From positions 1 through 34,577 of the forward strand of contig QKCT01000077.1 in assembly GCA_003245625.1 (NCBI GenBank): a stretch of DNA of 34,577 nt, read 5' to 3'. The DNA comes from Bacillota bacterium. GTDB lineage: Bacteria; Bacillota_I; Bacilli_A; Izemoplasmatales; Hujiaoplasmataceae. Shown here in pieces: positions 1 to 8,325 of the stretch; the first letter of the stretch is position 1; every line of letters starts with the position of its first letter. The translations under genes and the position numbers were made by a program. The notes beneath the pieces are model-generated. The model worked only from the letters and a program-made list of their open reading frames with translations, made no database searches and was not told the DNA's origin.

Positions 1-1
1 A

Positions 2-709
2 GGACCAGATCATACCCAACCAGAGGGATTGCAATTCAAAGTCTTAGGGGTATCTTTCTTTAAGACGCCGATTCGAAATCATGAAATAGTACCGAAAGAA
101 AGCACTCAAAAATTGGCTCCGGTATTTGCGTATGATAAAACCAGTTCCTATTTCTACGGAGCAGGTATTATGCCAAATACCAAGCAAGCAGGTGCAAAGA
201 ATCCGGATGGATACATTTATGTGTATGGCTATAAAACGACTGGATTCTTACGTGAATTGATTGTATCCAGAGTGAAAGAAGAGTACTTTGAATTTTTTGA
301 TGATTGGGAATACTACGATGGAACAGGATTCACAAAAGATATACTCACATCGAAAGGGATTTTAGGTCATGTCTCTTGTGAGTTATCGGTTTCACCAATT
401 CTTGAGGGACGATTCCAAGGAAAATACATCTGTGTATTCACCTACGATGTGAACACACCATATGTTGCTTTTGCGATTGGTGATAGTCCAATGGGACCAT
501 TTAGTGCTCCACAAAAAATCTATATCACTCCAGAACAAGATATTTTTAAATCCACCACCTATACCTATAATGCAAAAGCACATCCGCATTTATCAAAAAG
601 TAAAAAGATATTGGTGACATATAATACCAATTCCTATAATTTTGACCATAATATGTCCAATCGATTGATTTATGGACCACGATTCATCTATCTTGAAGAA
701 GTAGAATAA
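2..709 (+). CDS. beta-propeller glycoside-hydrolase-like protein (DUF4185/DUF5005 type), 5' partial
   Basis: The reading frame is open from the first bases of the window, so the N-terminus lies outside; a TTG at 29 is in frame but is not needed as a start. About 235 residues are visible. The C-terminal part contains DSPMGPFS, then YNAKAHPHLS and a YNTNS segment followed by YGPRFIYL. This resembles the closing blade of five-bladed propeller proteins related to glycoside hydrolases. No signal peptide can be judged. It sits 10 bp before a sugar ABC permease gene, so its substrate is probably a glycan whose products that transporter imports. The family call rests on motif memory only, and the enzymatic activity is not shown. 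Confidence 0.5.
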   Translation, partial: GPDHTQPEGLQFKVLGVSFFKTPIRNHEIVPKESTQKLAPVFAYDKTSSYFYGAGIMPNTKQAGAKNPDGYIYVYGYKTTGFLRELIVSRVKEEYFEFFDDWEYYDGTGFTKDILTSKGILGHVSCELSVSPILEGRFQGKYICVFTYDVNTPYVAFAIGDSPMGPFSAPQKIYITPEQDIFKSTTYTYNAKAHPHLSKSKKILVTYNTNSYNFDHNMSNRLIYGPRFIYLEEVE

Positions 710-719
710 GAGGAACCTT

Positions 720-1589
720 ATGACTGAACCAGTGAAGAAACCAAAATTAACAAAAAAACAAAAGCGACGAATTAAAGCCGCGATTCTTCACGTTGTCTTA
801 ATTATCGCGAGTTTTGGCTTTGTCTTTCCATTTCTTTGGATGTTATTTACAGCCTTAAAGACACCAGCAGAATTGCTACAAGGATTCCAACAATTCTTTC
901 CGAGCGATCCGCAGTGGGGGAACTTTGTAAAAGCTGTTACTTCGATTCCATTCTTTATGTATTTGAAGAACTCTTTGATTATCGTTGTCTTAGTTGTTAC
1001 CGGAACATTGTTTTCTGCAACAACAGCTGCTTATGCGTTTGCGAAACTGCGTTGGAAAGGTAGGGACAAATGGTTCTTGGTGATGCTGGCAACGATGATG
1101 ATTCCGATTCAAGTTATTTTGATCCCAACTTATATCATGTATTCTTATTTGGGATGGTTATCCACTCGATTACCTTTGATTGTTCCGGCTTTCTTTGGGG
1201 GCGGAGCTGCATTTTATATCTTCTTATTACGCCAATTTTTCAAGGGAATACCAAAAGAATTGACAGAGTCCGCAATTATCGATGGAGCGAATCATTTACA
1301 GATTTTCTTTAAGATTATGTTGCCATTGTCAAAACCAGCATTATTAACAGTGGCATTGTTTACATTTATGGCCACATGGAATGATTACTTTGGTCCATTG
1401 ATTTTCTTATCCAACCCAGATCATTGGACCTTGGCAATTGGACTTCGCAGCTTCCAAACTCAGTTTGGGGGTCGTTACGACCTGATGATGGCTGCTAGTA
1501 TATTGATCATGTTGCCGACATTATTACTATTCTTTTTTGCACAAAAGAGTTTTATTGAAGGGATTACCTTCACAGGTATAAAAGGTTAA
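720..1589 (+). CDS. carbohydrate ABC transporter permease, MalG type
   Basis: This is a 289-residue integral membrane protein with about six hydrophobic segments (near residues 26-46, 84-106, 118-140, 150-170, 205-225, 255-276). The cytoplasmic EAA loop that docks the ATPase is clear at about 180-207 (ELTESAIIDGANHLQIFFK). The short lysine-rich N-terminus and the ending KSFIEGITFTGIKG are typical of MalG/CUT1 permeases. The ATG follows a GAGGAA-type ribosome site 10 bp after the previous stop. The partner permease MalF lies after the binding-protein gene, an unusual G-E-F order. No ATPase gene is present, so a shared MsmK-like ATPase elsewhere is likely (inference). The exact sugar cannot be read from the sequence. 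Confidence 0.9.
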   Translation: MTEPVKKPKLTKKQKRRIKAAILHVVLIIASFGFVFPFLWMLFTALKTPAELLQGFQQFFPSDPQWGNFVKAVTSIPFFMYLKNSLIIVVLVVTGTLFSATTAAYAFAKLRWKGRDKWFLVMLATMMIPIQVILIPTYIMYSYLGWLSTRLPLIVPAFFGGGAAFYIFLLRQFFKGIPKELTESAIIDGANHLQIFFKIMLPLSKPALLTVALFTFMATWNDYFGPLIFLSNPDHWTLAIGLRSFQTQFGGRYDLMMAASILIMLPTLLLFFFAQKSFIEGITFTGIKG

Positions 1590-1606
1590 CAAAAGAGGAG
1601 GAGAGT

Positions 1607-2914
1607 ATGAAAAAACTATTGCTATTTCTGGTTGTATCGATGGTAGCGGTCGGCTTATTGGGCTGTGACAAGGATACAACATCAGACAAAACGGAAATCA
1701 TCTTCTGGCATATGTCTCCAGTCGGAAGTGAATCATATTCCGGAATGAAAACTATTATTGCAGATTTCAACGATAGCCAAGACCTTTATTATGTCAAAGG
1801 CGTTGGATTTTCATTTTGGGACTATTGGGACAAACTTTCTGTCGCAATTGCATCTAGAACAGCTCCAAATATAGGGCTTTCTACCATTGATGATGTCGTA
1901 TCAAGAGCTTCAAGTGGGGCGTTATACGATTTATCAACATTAATGGATGCAGATACGTCAGGGGTTAACACCATTGATTTAAATGAGTTCCGTCAGTCGC
2001 AAATGGATTTTGCGACTTATGAAGGAGATTTATATGCAATGCCATTTACCGCAACGACGAGAGCGTTATATTACAACTTAGATATGTTTGAGGAATTGGG
2101 ATTGACAGAAGCAGATGTGCCGACAACTTGGTCGGAATTAAAGACAATCGCAAAAATGTTTGATGTCGTTGAAAACGGTGAAATCAAACGATTGGGATTT
2201 GACCCTACTTATGGAGATGCGACATATCATGGATGGCTATGGGAAGCCGGTTTGGATTTCTTCGATGACAACCTAGATCCAACCTTGAATACGCAAGGAC
2301 ATATCGACGTGATGAATTGGATTCTAGATTTCAACGATGATTTAACGAGAGCGCAATTGACCGCATTTGGTGAAGAAAATACATTACTTGGTCTGAATCC
2401 ATTTGCCTCAGAAAGAGTTGCGATGATCATCGGAAATGATGGATTATATCAAACCATTATTAATTCCGGTGCGACATTCAACTATGATGTTGCCATGATA
2501 CCAATCCCGGATGAAAACGGAGTTCATGTCAATTGGGGATCTGGTTTTAGCATTGAAATGTACAACAATGGAAATGATACTGATGCAGAAGTTCAGGGAA
2601 CATACGAATTCTTGAAGTATCTGTTATCATCCGATGTACAACTGGAACTTGCTGAAGTCAATGGATGGATTATGAGTCATATATCAGCGATGGATATTTA
2701 TGTAGAAAACAAACCAATCATGCAAAAACTTTTGGTTGAAGTCGACTATGCAAGAGATAAAGTTTATGTTCCATATGCGCCAAGTTGGCATGGAAATGAC
2801 TGGCAACCATACTATACACAAATTCTAAATGGTGAGTTGACACCGGCAGAAGGCCTAGCCGCTGCGAGAGCAAACTATCTGGAAAAACAGGAGAATTACA
2901 ATTCTGTCAATTAG
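1607..2914 (+). CDS. extracellular sugar-binding lipoprotein of an ABC transporter
   Basis: The 435-residue product starts with a type II signal peptide ending in the lipobox LLGC, with the lipidated cysteine at residue 20. The mature part has the family-1 solute-binding pattern: EIIFWHMS near the start, a TATTRALYYNLDMFEELGL hinge segment near 145-165, and a tryptophan-rich C-lobe (SWHGNDWQPYY). It captures an oligosaccharide outside the membrane and delivers it to the two neighbouring permeases. A strong AGGAGGAG site precedes the ATG. The gene lies between the malG-like and malF-like genes in one operon. The substrate is unknown; nearby phosphomannose isomerase hints at mannose-containing sugars (inference). 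Confidence 0.88.
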   Translation: MKKLLLFLVVSMVAVGLLGCDKDTTSDKTEIIFWHMSPVGSESYSGMKTIIADFNDSQDLYYVKGVGFSFWDYWDKLSVAIASRTAPNIGLSTIDDVVSRASSGALYDLSTLMDADTSGVNTIDLNEFRQSQMDFATYEGDLYAMPFTATTRALYYNLDMFEELGLTEADVPTTWSELKTIAKMFDVVENGEIKRLGFDPTYGDATYHGWLWEAGLDFFDDNLDPTLNTQGHIDVMNWILDFNDDLTRAQLTAFGEENTLLGLNPFASERVAMIIGNDGLYQTIINSGATFNYDVAMIPIPDENGVHVNWGSGFSIEMYNNGNDTDAEVQGTYEFLKYLLSSDVQLELAEVNGWIMSHISAMDIYVENKPIMQKLLVEVDYARDKVYVPYAPSWHGNDWQPYYTQILNGELTPAEGLAAARANYLEKQENYNSVN

Positions 2915-2923
2915 AGGAACGTT

Positions 2924-3847
2924 ATGAAAAGTGAAAACACAAGTTCAATCAAGAAACTGAAAAAACAAGAAAATATAATCGGCTATTTATTCGCATCTCC
3001 TTGGTTGCTTGGAATCACGTTGTTAGGTGCGTTCCCGATTTTAGCTTCGTTGTATATTAGTTTTACAACCTACGACATGATAAGTGCACCGACATTCATT
3101 GGTTTGAAAAACTATATTATTCTTTTTACAAACGACACTATTTTCTGGAAAAGCATGTGGAATACTGTGTATCATGTGATGATATCGGTGCCTTTAGGCT
3201 TAGTTACCGGAATTAGTTTAGCATTATTACTAAATAACAAAATCAAGGGTATGAGTGTATACCGAACGATGTTTTACTTACCAAATGTGGTTAGTATCGT
3301 CGCTATGGCATTGCTTTGGATGTGGTTGTTCCAACCAAACTTCGGTGTCATCAACGAATTGTTATCACCGATCTATAAACTCTTTAATATGGAACCGTTG
3401 CAGTGGTATCAATCTGCAAGTACATCGAAAATCACTTTGATTTTAATGGGAATGTGGACGGCCGGAGGTTCGATGGTCATCTACTTGGCACAGATGCAGG
3501 ATATCCCCGTTTCATTGTATGAATCAGCCGAAGTAGATGGTGCAAATTGGATTCAAAAAACCATCCACATTACCTTGCCATTGATGACTCCATCTATTTT
3601 CTTTAATTTTATTATGGGAATCATCGGTGGCTTCCAAGTCTTTACCATTGCCTACATCATGACCAATGGTGGTCCATCTCGTTCGACCTATTACTTCGCA
3701 TATTATATGTTTGATAAAATGATGACGGACCATTCCATGGGAATGGCAAGTGCAATGGCATGGATATTATTGATTATTATCTTGATCATTACTACGTTTG
3801 CTTTACGTTTGAATAAGCGTGTTGTTTATTTAGGCGAAGAATCATAA
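2924..3847 (+). CDS. carbohydrate ABC transporter permease, MalF type
   Basis: This 307-residue membrane protein has six hydrophobic segments, with the first at about residues 22-46 and the last at about 278-294. Its EAA loop lies at about 197-224 (SLYESAEVDGANWIQKT). NGGPSRST around 248-255 is a common MalF-family periplasmic signature before the last helix. It forms the heterodimeric channel with the MalG-type protein upstream. The ATG is 10 bp after the binding-protein stop with a GAGGAA site in between, which supports one transcript. Length and architecture are usual for CUT1 permeases. Confidence 0.9.
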   Translation: MKSENTSSIKKLKKQENIIGYLFASPWLLGITLLGAFPILASLYISFTTYDMISAPTFIGLKNYIILFTNDTIFWKSMWNTVYHVMISVPLGLVTGISLALLLNNKIKGMSVYRTMFYLPNVVSIVAMALLWMWLFQPNFGVINELLSPIYKLFNMEPLQWYQSASTSKITLILMGMWTAGGSMVIYLAQMQDIPVSLYESAEVDGANWIQKTIHITLPLMTPSIFFNFIMGIIGGFQVFTIAYIMTNGGPSRSTYYFAYYMFDKMMTDHSMGMASAMAWILLIIILIITTFALRLNKRVVYLGEES

Positions 3848-3878
3848 ATTCAATTTATTATAAATAAAGGAGAGGAAA

Positions 3879-4709
3879 ATGAAAAAAAGAATTTTGACTT
3901 TAGTAGTCATGTTAGCTGCCGTTTTGGCACTAACAGGTTGCTGGCCAGGTGAAATTGGCGTTACTACAATCTTCAACGCAGATGGATCCGGTAGCAGAAC
4001 CATTGTATTGGACGTTATGGACGATACATTATCAGATGATCCGATTATTAATCCGGATGATCCAGACCAAACAGAAGGTAAAGGAGCTGTTATCAACAGT
4101 ACTCACATCGATGGTGGTGTTCCTGCAATTCAAACTTGGCTGGAAGAAAATGCCCCTGATTTTATCACAGTAGAAGCAATGGAAACAGAAGGATACCACC
4201 GTTATTTCACATTGACTTATTCGTGGGAAGACTGGGAAGATTTCTTAGCGAAATACGAACAATTGGTTGATTTATCCCCTACCACAAGTTGGAGCGACTT
4301 TGACGATTCTGAATTACCTGCATTAACAGTGGAAGGGTTCTTCCATAAAACAGTGACATTCAGTGAGTCACGCGCAGTTGTCGAAGCTTCATTGGACTGG
4401 GCAATCGACGGAATTTGGAACGACATCTACTTAGAAGCGGATCTAGCTGGTTGGGTAACCAAAGCTGACATCTCTGTATTAGCAGGATACACAGTAGAAA
4501 TTAGTGATCAAATGTATGAGGAATTAGCATACTATGATCCAAACGCAGCAGATGGCGATACCAATACTGGTGTTCGTGTATTTGTCGAAAGTGATGACTT
4601 CGAATTATCTGGAACATTCACAAATGTTGCGGCTATCGTTGGCGTCATTCTTGGTGGAGTTGTTGTTGCAGCTGGTGCTGCATTTGCAATCATCAAACTA
4701 AAAAAATAA
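3879..4709 (+). CDS. lipoprotein of unknown function with a C-terminal membrane anchor
   Basis: The 276-residue product has a type II signal peptide with lipobox LTGC (Cys21) and a C-terminal hydrophobic helix at about 248-271 followed by KLKK. It would therefore be tethered at both ends to the outer face of the membrane. After the lipobox comes a beta-rich start (VTTIFNADGSGSRTIVLDV) reminiscent of LppM/DUF3153-like lipoproteins, then an acidic, aromatic-rich region (YSWEDWEDFL). No catalytic motif is recognised. An AAGGAGAGG site precedes the ATG. It follows the transporter genes by 31 bp and precedes the YesL-like gene by 21 bp, so it is probably part of the sugar operon. A role in sensing or in organising the transporter would be speculation. 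Confidence 0.6.
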   Translation: MKKRILTLVVMLAAVLALTGCWPGEIGVTTIFNADGSGSRTIVLDVMDDTLSDDPIINPDDPDQTEGKGAVINSTHIDGGVPAIQTWLEENAPDFITVEAMETEGYHRYFTLTYSWEDWEDFLAKYEQLVDLSPTTSWSDFDDSELPALTVEGFFHKTVTFSESRAVVEASLDWAIDGIWNDIYLEADLAGWVTKADISVLAGYTVEISDQMYEELAYYDPNAADGDTNTGVRVFVESDDFELSGTFTNVAAIVGVILGGVVVAAGAAFAIIKLKK

Positions 4710-4730
4710 TTCTTTGAAGGTGAGAAGAGG

Positions 4731-5345
4731 ATGCTGAAAGAGACGTATAAAAAAGCAATGGATATTGTTTATGTAAACTTTTTATGGATCATAACAAGTC
4801 TTTTCGGCATCCTTATCACCCTAGGAGCAGCAACTTCCGCAATGTTTCGAGTCATGCATAAGATTACGGAAGAAGAAGGTCCAACCAGTATTTGGAAAGA
4901 GTTTTGGCTAGGTGTAAAGAAAGACTTTTGGATGAATACTTTGGTTTGGATTGCTATCGTAACATTGTTTTTACCATTATACTTTTTATACTTGTATGCA
5001 CTTGCAAATGAACAATCGATTTTCTTGGTCATCTGTGTTGCTGGATTTTACCAACTTTTAATTTTCTTCATTTTTTACTTTCCAACGGCTGCATTATTTG
5101 AAACTTCATCCCCTTGGCAGATGATCAGAAATGTATTGATTATGAGCAACACGAATATCTGGACGAATATCAAAGTCATTGGAGCTTTGGTATTCGTGCT
5201 GATTTTGGTGTTTTATGTACACCCTGCATTCTTAGTAATCGGAGTTGGAATCTATGGATTCTTACTCCATCATCAATTGAAAAAACCATTTACCCCATAT
5301 TGGAATCAGTTTCGTCATAACGAGCCACAGAAGGAGCAACTATGA
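4731..5345 (+). CDS. YesL family (DUF624) membrane protein
   Basis: The 204-residue protein has the DUF624 layout: an N-terminal TYKKAMDIVYVNFLWI segment, a helix with LGAATSAMFRVMHKI at about 30-45, a WKEFWLGVKKDFWMNT stretch near 55-70, and about four or five hydrophobic helices. YesL-like proteins regularly accompany carbohydrate ABC transporters and polysaccharide-use genes, but their molecular role is not established. The stop TGA overlaps the ATG of the following isomerase gene (ATGA), which indicates translational coupling. The context agrees with the family's usual neighbourhood. Confidence 0.8.
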   Translation: MLKETYKKAMDIVYVNFLWIITSLFGILITLGAATSAMFRVMHKITEEEGPTSIWKEFWLGVKKDFWMNTLVWIAIVTLFLPLYFLYLYALANEQSIFLVICVAGFYQLLIFFIFYFPTAALFETSSPWQMIRNVLIMSNTNIWTNIKVIGALVFVLILVFYVHPAFLVIGVGIYGFLLHHQLKKPFTPYWNQFRHNEPQKEQL

Positions 5346-7048
5346 GCTATTTACCATTCAAATCAAGATACGATCGTTTTCCCGTCATTGACGTAGAACA
5401 ACTCCATATTCAAGATACAATAAGTGATATACTTCAGACTATGAAAGGTCTAACCAACGGTGTAATCTGTTTTGAAACATATCCTGGAGTTGACCTAACC
5501 AAACTTAGAGAAGAGATCCTAGAGCACCTACCTTATGACGACATTATCTTTATTGAAGACATCGCAAAACCGGAAGAAGAATATGATAAAGTCGTTGATC
5601 CGTACCTTTACGATGACCGTGTTTTTGGCTATTATAGTCATCAACGCATCGAAGATTTCTATCAAATGGATCAAGTTGCTAGACTCAATCAGTTGATTGA
5701 CCATCAGAAGCGAACCATCGTATTTGGATTTGGCGCTAGTTTAATCGATTATGATCATTTAATCTTTGTCGGTCTTACTCGATGGGAAATTCAACTTCGT
5801 TATCGAAAAGGATTATCCAATTTTAGAAAGAATAATCCAGAAGAAGATATTTTAAAGAAATATAAACGAGGATACTTTGTGGAGTGGCGAGTTGCGGATC
5901 GAATCAAAGAAGATCATTGGGACTCTGCACAATTCCTTCTTGACACAACAATCCAAAGTCAACCTAAGCTCGTTTCTATGACTGACTACAACCGTTGTTT
6001 AGACCAAGCGGTTAGTCAACCATTTAGGGTTGTTCCTTATTTTGACCCAGGAGTTTGGGGCGGTCAGTGGATGAAAGAAGTTTGCAATCTAGACCCGGAG
6101 CCAGAAAACTATGCTTGGTGCTTCGATGGGGTTCCTGAAGAAAATAGTATTCGGTTCCAATCCAATGGAAAGTACATTGAGACCCCTTCTCAAGATATCG
6201 TTCAATTTCGACCTTTGGAATTTATGGGTTCACATGTTTTTGAGCAATTTGGTCATCATTTTCCAATCCGATTTGATTTACTCGATACGTTTGAAGGTGG
6301 GAATTTAAGCCTTCAAGTTCATCCGGTAGAGTCCTATATTAAAAAGACTTTTGGGATGACATATACGCAAGATGAATCCTATTATATCTTAGATGCTTTA
6401 CCTGGTGCTGTTTGTTATTTGGGAGTTAAAAAAGATATCGATCAAGAAGCATTAAAACAAGATTTGATCGATGCGAATCAAGGGAAGAAACCTTTCGATG
6501 ATTCCCTATATATCAATCAAATCCCTGTTAAAAAGCATGATCACTTACTCATTCCCGGAGGAACAATTCATTGTTCCGGAAAGAATACATTGGTTTTGGA
6601 AATCTCCTCCTGTGTTTATATTTTTACGTTTAAATTGTGGGATTGGGGAAGAGTCGGAATGGATGGATTACCAAGACCAGTTTCGTTGGAGCATGGCTTT
6701 CAAAATATCCAATATGATCGAGATACAGACTTTGTTTATCGCGAATTAGTCAACCATATTGAACCGATTAGTGATGTGGAAGAGAAGACAGGACTTCATG
6801 AATTGGAGTTTATTGAATCGAGACGCTACTATGTGAAACAATCCCTAGTTATGGAAACGAATTCTACTGTAAATGTCTGTAATTTAGTGGATGGAATCGC
6901 TATGAGAGTGGAATCCCTGGATAAGTCCTTCCGACCATTTGAAGTTCATTACGCAGAAACATTTTATATCCCTGCAAATATTAAACATGTACGATTCGTC
7001 CCGCTTGATCCTAACGGATGTATCGTGGTGAAAGCGATGGTGAGATAA
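5342..7048 (+). CDS. manA: class I mannose-6-phosphate isomerase with long N-terminal extension
   Basis: It interconverts mannose 6-phosphate and fructose 6-phosphate in the cytoplasm. The cupin isomerase part occupies roughly residues 230-568. The zinc-site motifs are LQVHP (Gln and His), DESYYIL (Glu) and GTIHCSG (His), followed by EISS and LWDWGR in the region that carries family active-site residues. Residues 1 to about 220 form an additional domain that looks like a uridine-kinase-type nucleotide-binding fold, but its glycine-rich loop is degenerate (FETYPGVDL lacks GK). At 568 residues it is much longer than the roughly 300-390-residue simple enzymes. The start overlaps the YesL-like stop by 4 bp. 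The operon context suggests that mannose-derived sugars enter glycolysis here. Confidence 0.82.
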   Translation: MSYLPFKSRYDRFPVIDVEQLHIQDTISDILQTMKGLTNGVICFETYPGVDLTKLREEILEHLPYDDIIFIEDIAKPEEEYDKVVDPYLYDDRVFGYYSHQRIEDFYQMDQVARLNQLIDHQKRTIVFGFGASLIDYDHLIFVGLTRWEIQLRYRKGLSNFRKNNPEEDILKKYKRGYFVEWRVADRIKEDHWDSAQFLLDTTIQSQPKLVSMTDYNRCLDQAVSQPFRVVPYFDPGVWGGQWMKEVCNLDPEPENYAWCFDGVPEENSIRFQSNGKYIETPSQDIVQFRPLEFMGSHVFEQFGHHFPIRFDLLDTFEGGNLSLQVHPVESYIKKTFGMTYTQDESYYILDALPGAVCYLGVKKDIDQEALKQDLIDANQGKKPFDDSLYINQIPVKKHDHLLIPGGTIHCSGKNTLVLEISSCVYIFTFKLWDWGRVGMDGLPRPVSLEHGFQNIQYDRDTDFVYRELVNHIEPISDVEEKTGLHELEFIESRRYYVKQSLVMETNSTVNVCNLVDGIAMRVESLDKSFRPFEVHYAETFYIPANIKHVRFVPLDPNGCIVVKAMVR

Positions 7049-7744
7049 ATGATTCGTTGGGAAATTCTAGCACTTATAATTATTCTATTTATTCCAATCT
7101 CATATATTCTCTATCTCTATGGAAAGAAGAAGGGGATTTCTGAATTTTTGAATATGCTTTTTATCGCAGGTTTAATGGGAAAAACCGAAGCGTTTCGAAA
7201 TTATAACAAATATGCCAAAAAAGGCGGTATCGTCTTTGTTGGAGATTCGATTACGCAAGATTTCAATGTATATGAATATTTTCATGGAAGAAACGTCTAT
7301 AATCGTGGTATTGGCGGAGATACCTCAAAGGGTGTATTAGGGCGCTTGCAAGAATCCGTTTTTGATTTAGAACCAGAAAAAGTATTTCTAAACATCGGCA
7401 CCAACGATTTGGAATTACTGAATGATGGAATTGACGGAATTCACTCCCGAATTCAAGAAATCATTTATAAAATCAAAGAAACGTTACCAAATACAACACT
7501 ATATCTTATCTCAGTCTATCCAGTCAATCCAGCCGTAGACTCCAAAACAGTTGGAAAACGAAAGAACACGGATATCTCAGAACTGAATAATCGACTAAGC
7601 GAGTTAGAAGGAATTACTTTTATCGATCTCTATTCCAAACTAGTCGATGAAGAAGGGTTATGTAGATCGTATACGATTGAAGGACTACATATGAACCAGC
7701 AAGGCTATGAAATTATTAAACAAGAGCTAGAGCAATACTTATAA
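7049..7744 (+). CDS. membrane-anchored SGNH/GDSL hydrolase
   Basis: The 231-residue protein starts with one uncleaved hydrophobic helix (about 4-24) followed by a lysine-rich turn. The SGNH domain follows. Block I is VFVGDSIT with the nucleophile Ser67, block II is RGIGGDT with Gly90, and block III is IGTND with Asn119. In block V the family's DGLH is EGLH here (Glu211, His214), so the acid of the triad would be Glu instead of Asp. Such enzymes are esterases or lipases, and ones beside sugar operons often remove acetyl groups from glycans. The ATG follows the isomerase stop directly. It is the last gene before a strong terminator. The substrate is unknown. Confidence 0.82.
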   Translation: MIRWEILALIIILFIPISYILYLYGKKKGISEFLNMLFIAGLMGKTEAFRNYNKYAKKGGIVFVGDSITQDFNVYEYFHGRNVYNRGIGGDTSKGVLGRLQESVFDLEPEKVFLNIGTNDLELLNDGIDGIHSRIQEIIYKIKETLPNTTLYLISVYPVNPAVDSKTVGKRKNTDISELNNRLSELEGITFIDLYSKLVDEEGLCRSYTIEGLHMNQQGYEIIKQELEQYL

Positions 7745-7784
7745 ACCATCTTTTCTCCGTTGCAACTCCATGCAACCAAAAGAT

Positions 7785-7812
7785 AAAAAGTCGACATTTT
7801 TGTCGACTTTTT
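7785..7812 (+). terminator. intrinsic terminator of the sugar operon
   Basis: AAAAAG TCGACA and its exact inverted copy enclose a TTTT loop, and the 3' arm ends in a T-run. The 12-bp stem is perfect. It closes the operon that ends with the SGNH hydrolase. Confidence 0.9.
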
Positions 7813-7832
7813 ATTACAAAAGAACTAGTTTT

Positions 7833-7841
7833 TGATATAAT
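7833..7841 (+). promoter_or_regulatory. extended -10 promoter TGATATAAT
   Basis: TATAAT lies at 7836-7841 with TG one base upstream (7833-7834). No good -35 is visible; TTACAA at 7814-7819 is the best candidate with a 16-bp spacer. It would drive the unknown gene at 7863 and the purine nucleoside phosphorylase gene. Confidence 0.7.
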
Positions 7842-7862
7842 CGAAGTTAGATACTATGAAAA

Positions 7863-8324
7863 ATGAATATGAATGGGGAGAATATGACCTTCGAAAAAAC
7901 GGTGATTATGCCGACGGATGATTATAATATGAATCTATTGCATCTATATCTGATGAATTTAGGGTTTCAATTTGAGATGATTGAGGATGTTCGTATCTAT
8001 ATTCTACCAAGACCAAAGATGATTGCTGCGGAGGATCGTGTTTTTCCCTCTATCGAGATTGTCGATCTTCAGGGCTCTGTTCGTTTTTTGATTTCTGTCT
8101 TACGAATGAAATCGGAACGTAGGTTGTTCGAACCATATTGCAATCTGTTCATTAAAACCTGTACTGGTGTCCTTATGAATGAAGGTTTTTTTGAAAAGGA
8201 ATGGAGCGAATTCAATCGTGCTTATCGAAGAGCATTACCAAATGATATTTGGGTTTTGATTGGATTTGTAATCACAAGTGGGCTGCTTGCTTTAGGTTTT
8301 TATTTAGGAGGATTAGTAGGGTAA
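7863..8324 (+). CDS. unknown protein with a C-terminal membrane helix
   Basis: The product of up to 153 residues is not recognised. It has a soluble mixed alpha/beta region and one C-terminal hydrophobic helix at about residues 130-150 (WVLIGFVITSGLLALGFYL), so it could be tail-anchored. The start is uncertain: ATG codons at 7863, 7869 and 7884 are in frame, and the only purine-rich site (GGGGAG, 7875-7880) sits 3 nt before 7884. The gene begins just after an extended -10 promoter and ends one base before the start of the phosphorylase gene, so the two are co-transcribed. No function is proposed. Confidence 0.65.
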   Translation: MNMNGENMTFEKTVIMPTDDYNMNLLHLYLMNLGFQFEMIEDVRIYILPRPKMIAAEDRVFPSIEIVDLQGSVRFLISVLRMKSERRLFEPYCNLFIKTCTGVLMNEGFFEKEWSEFNRAYRRALPNDIWVLIGFVITSGLLALGFYLGGLVG

Positions 8325-8325
8325 T

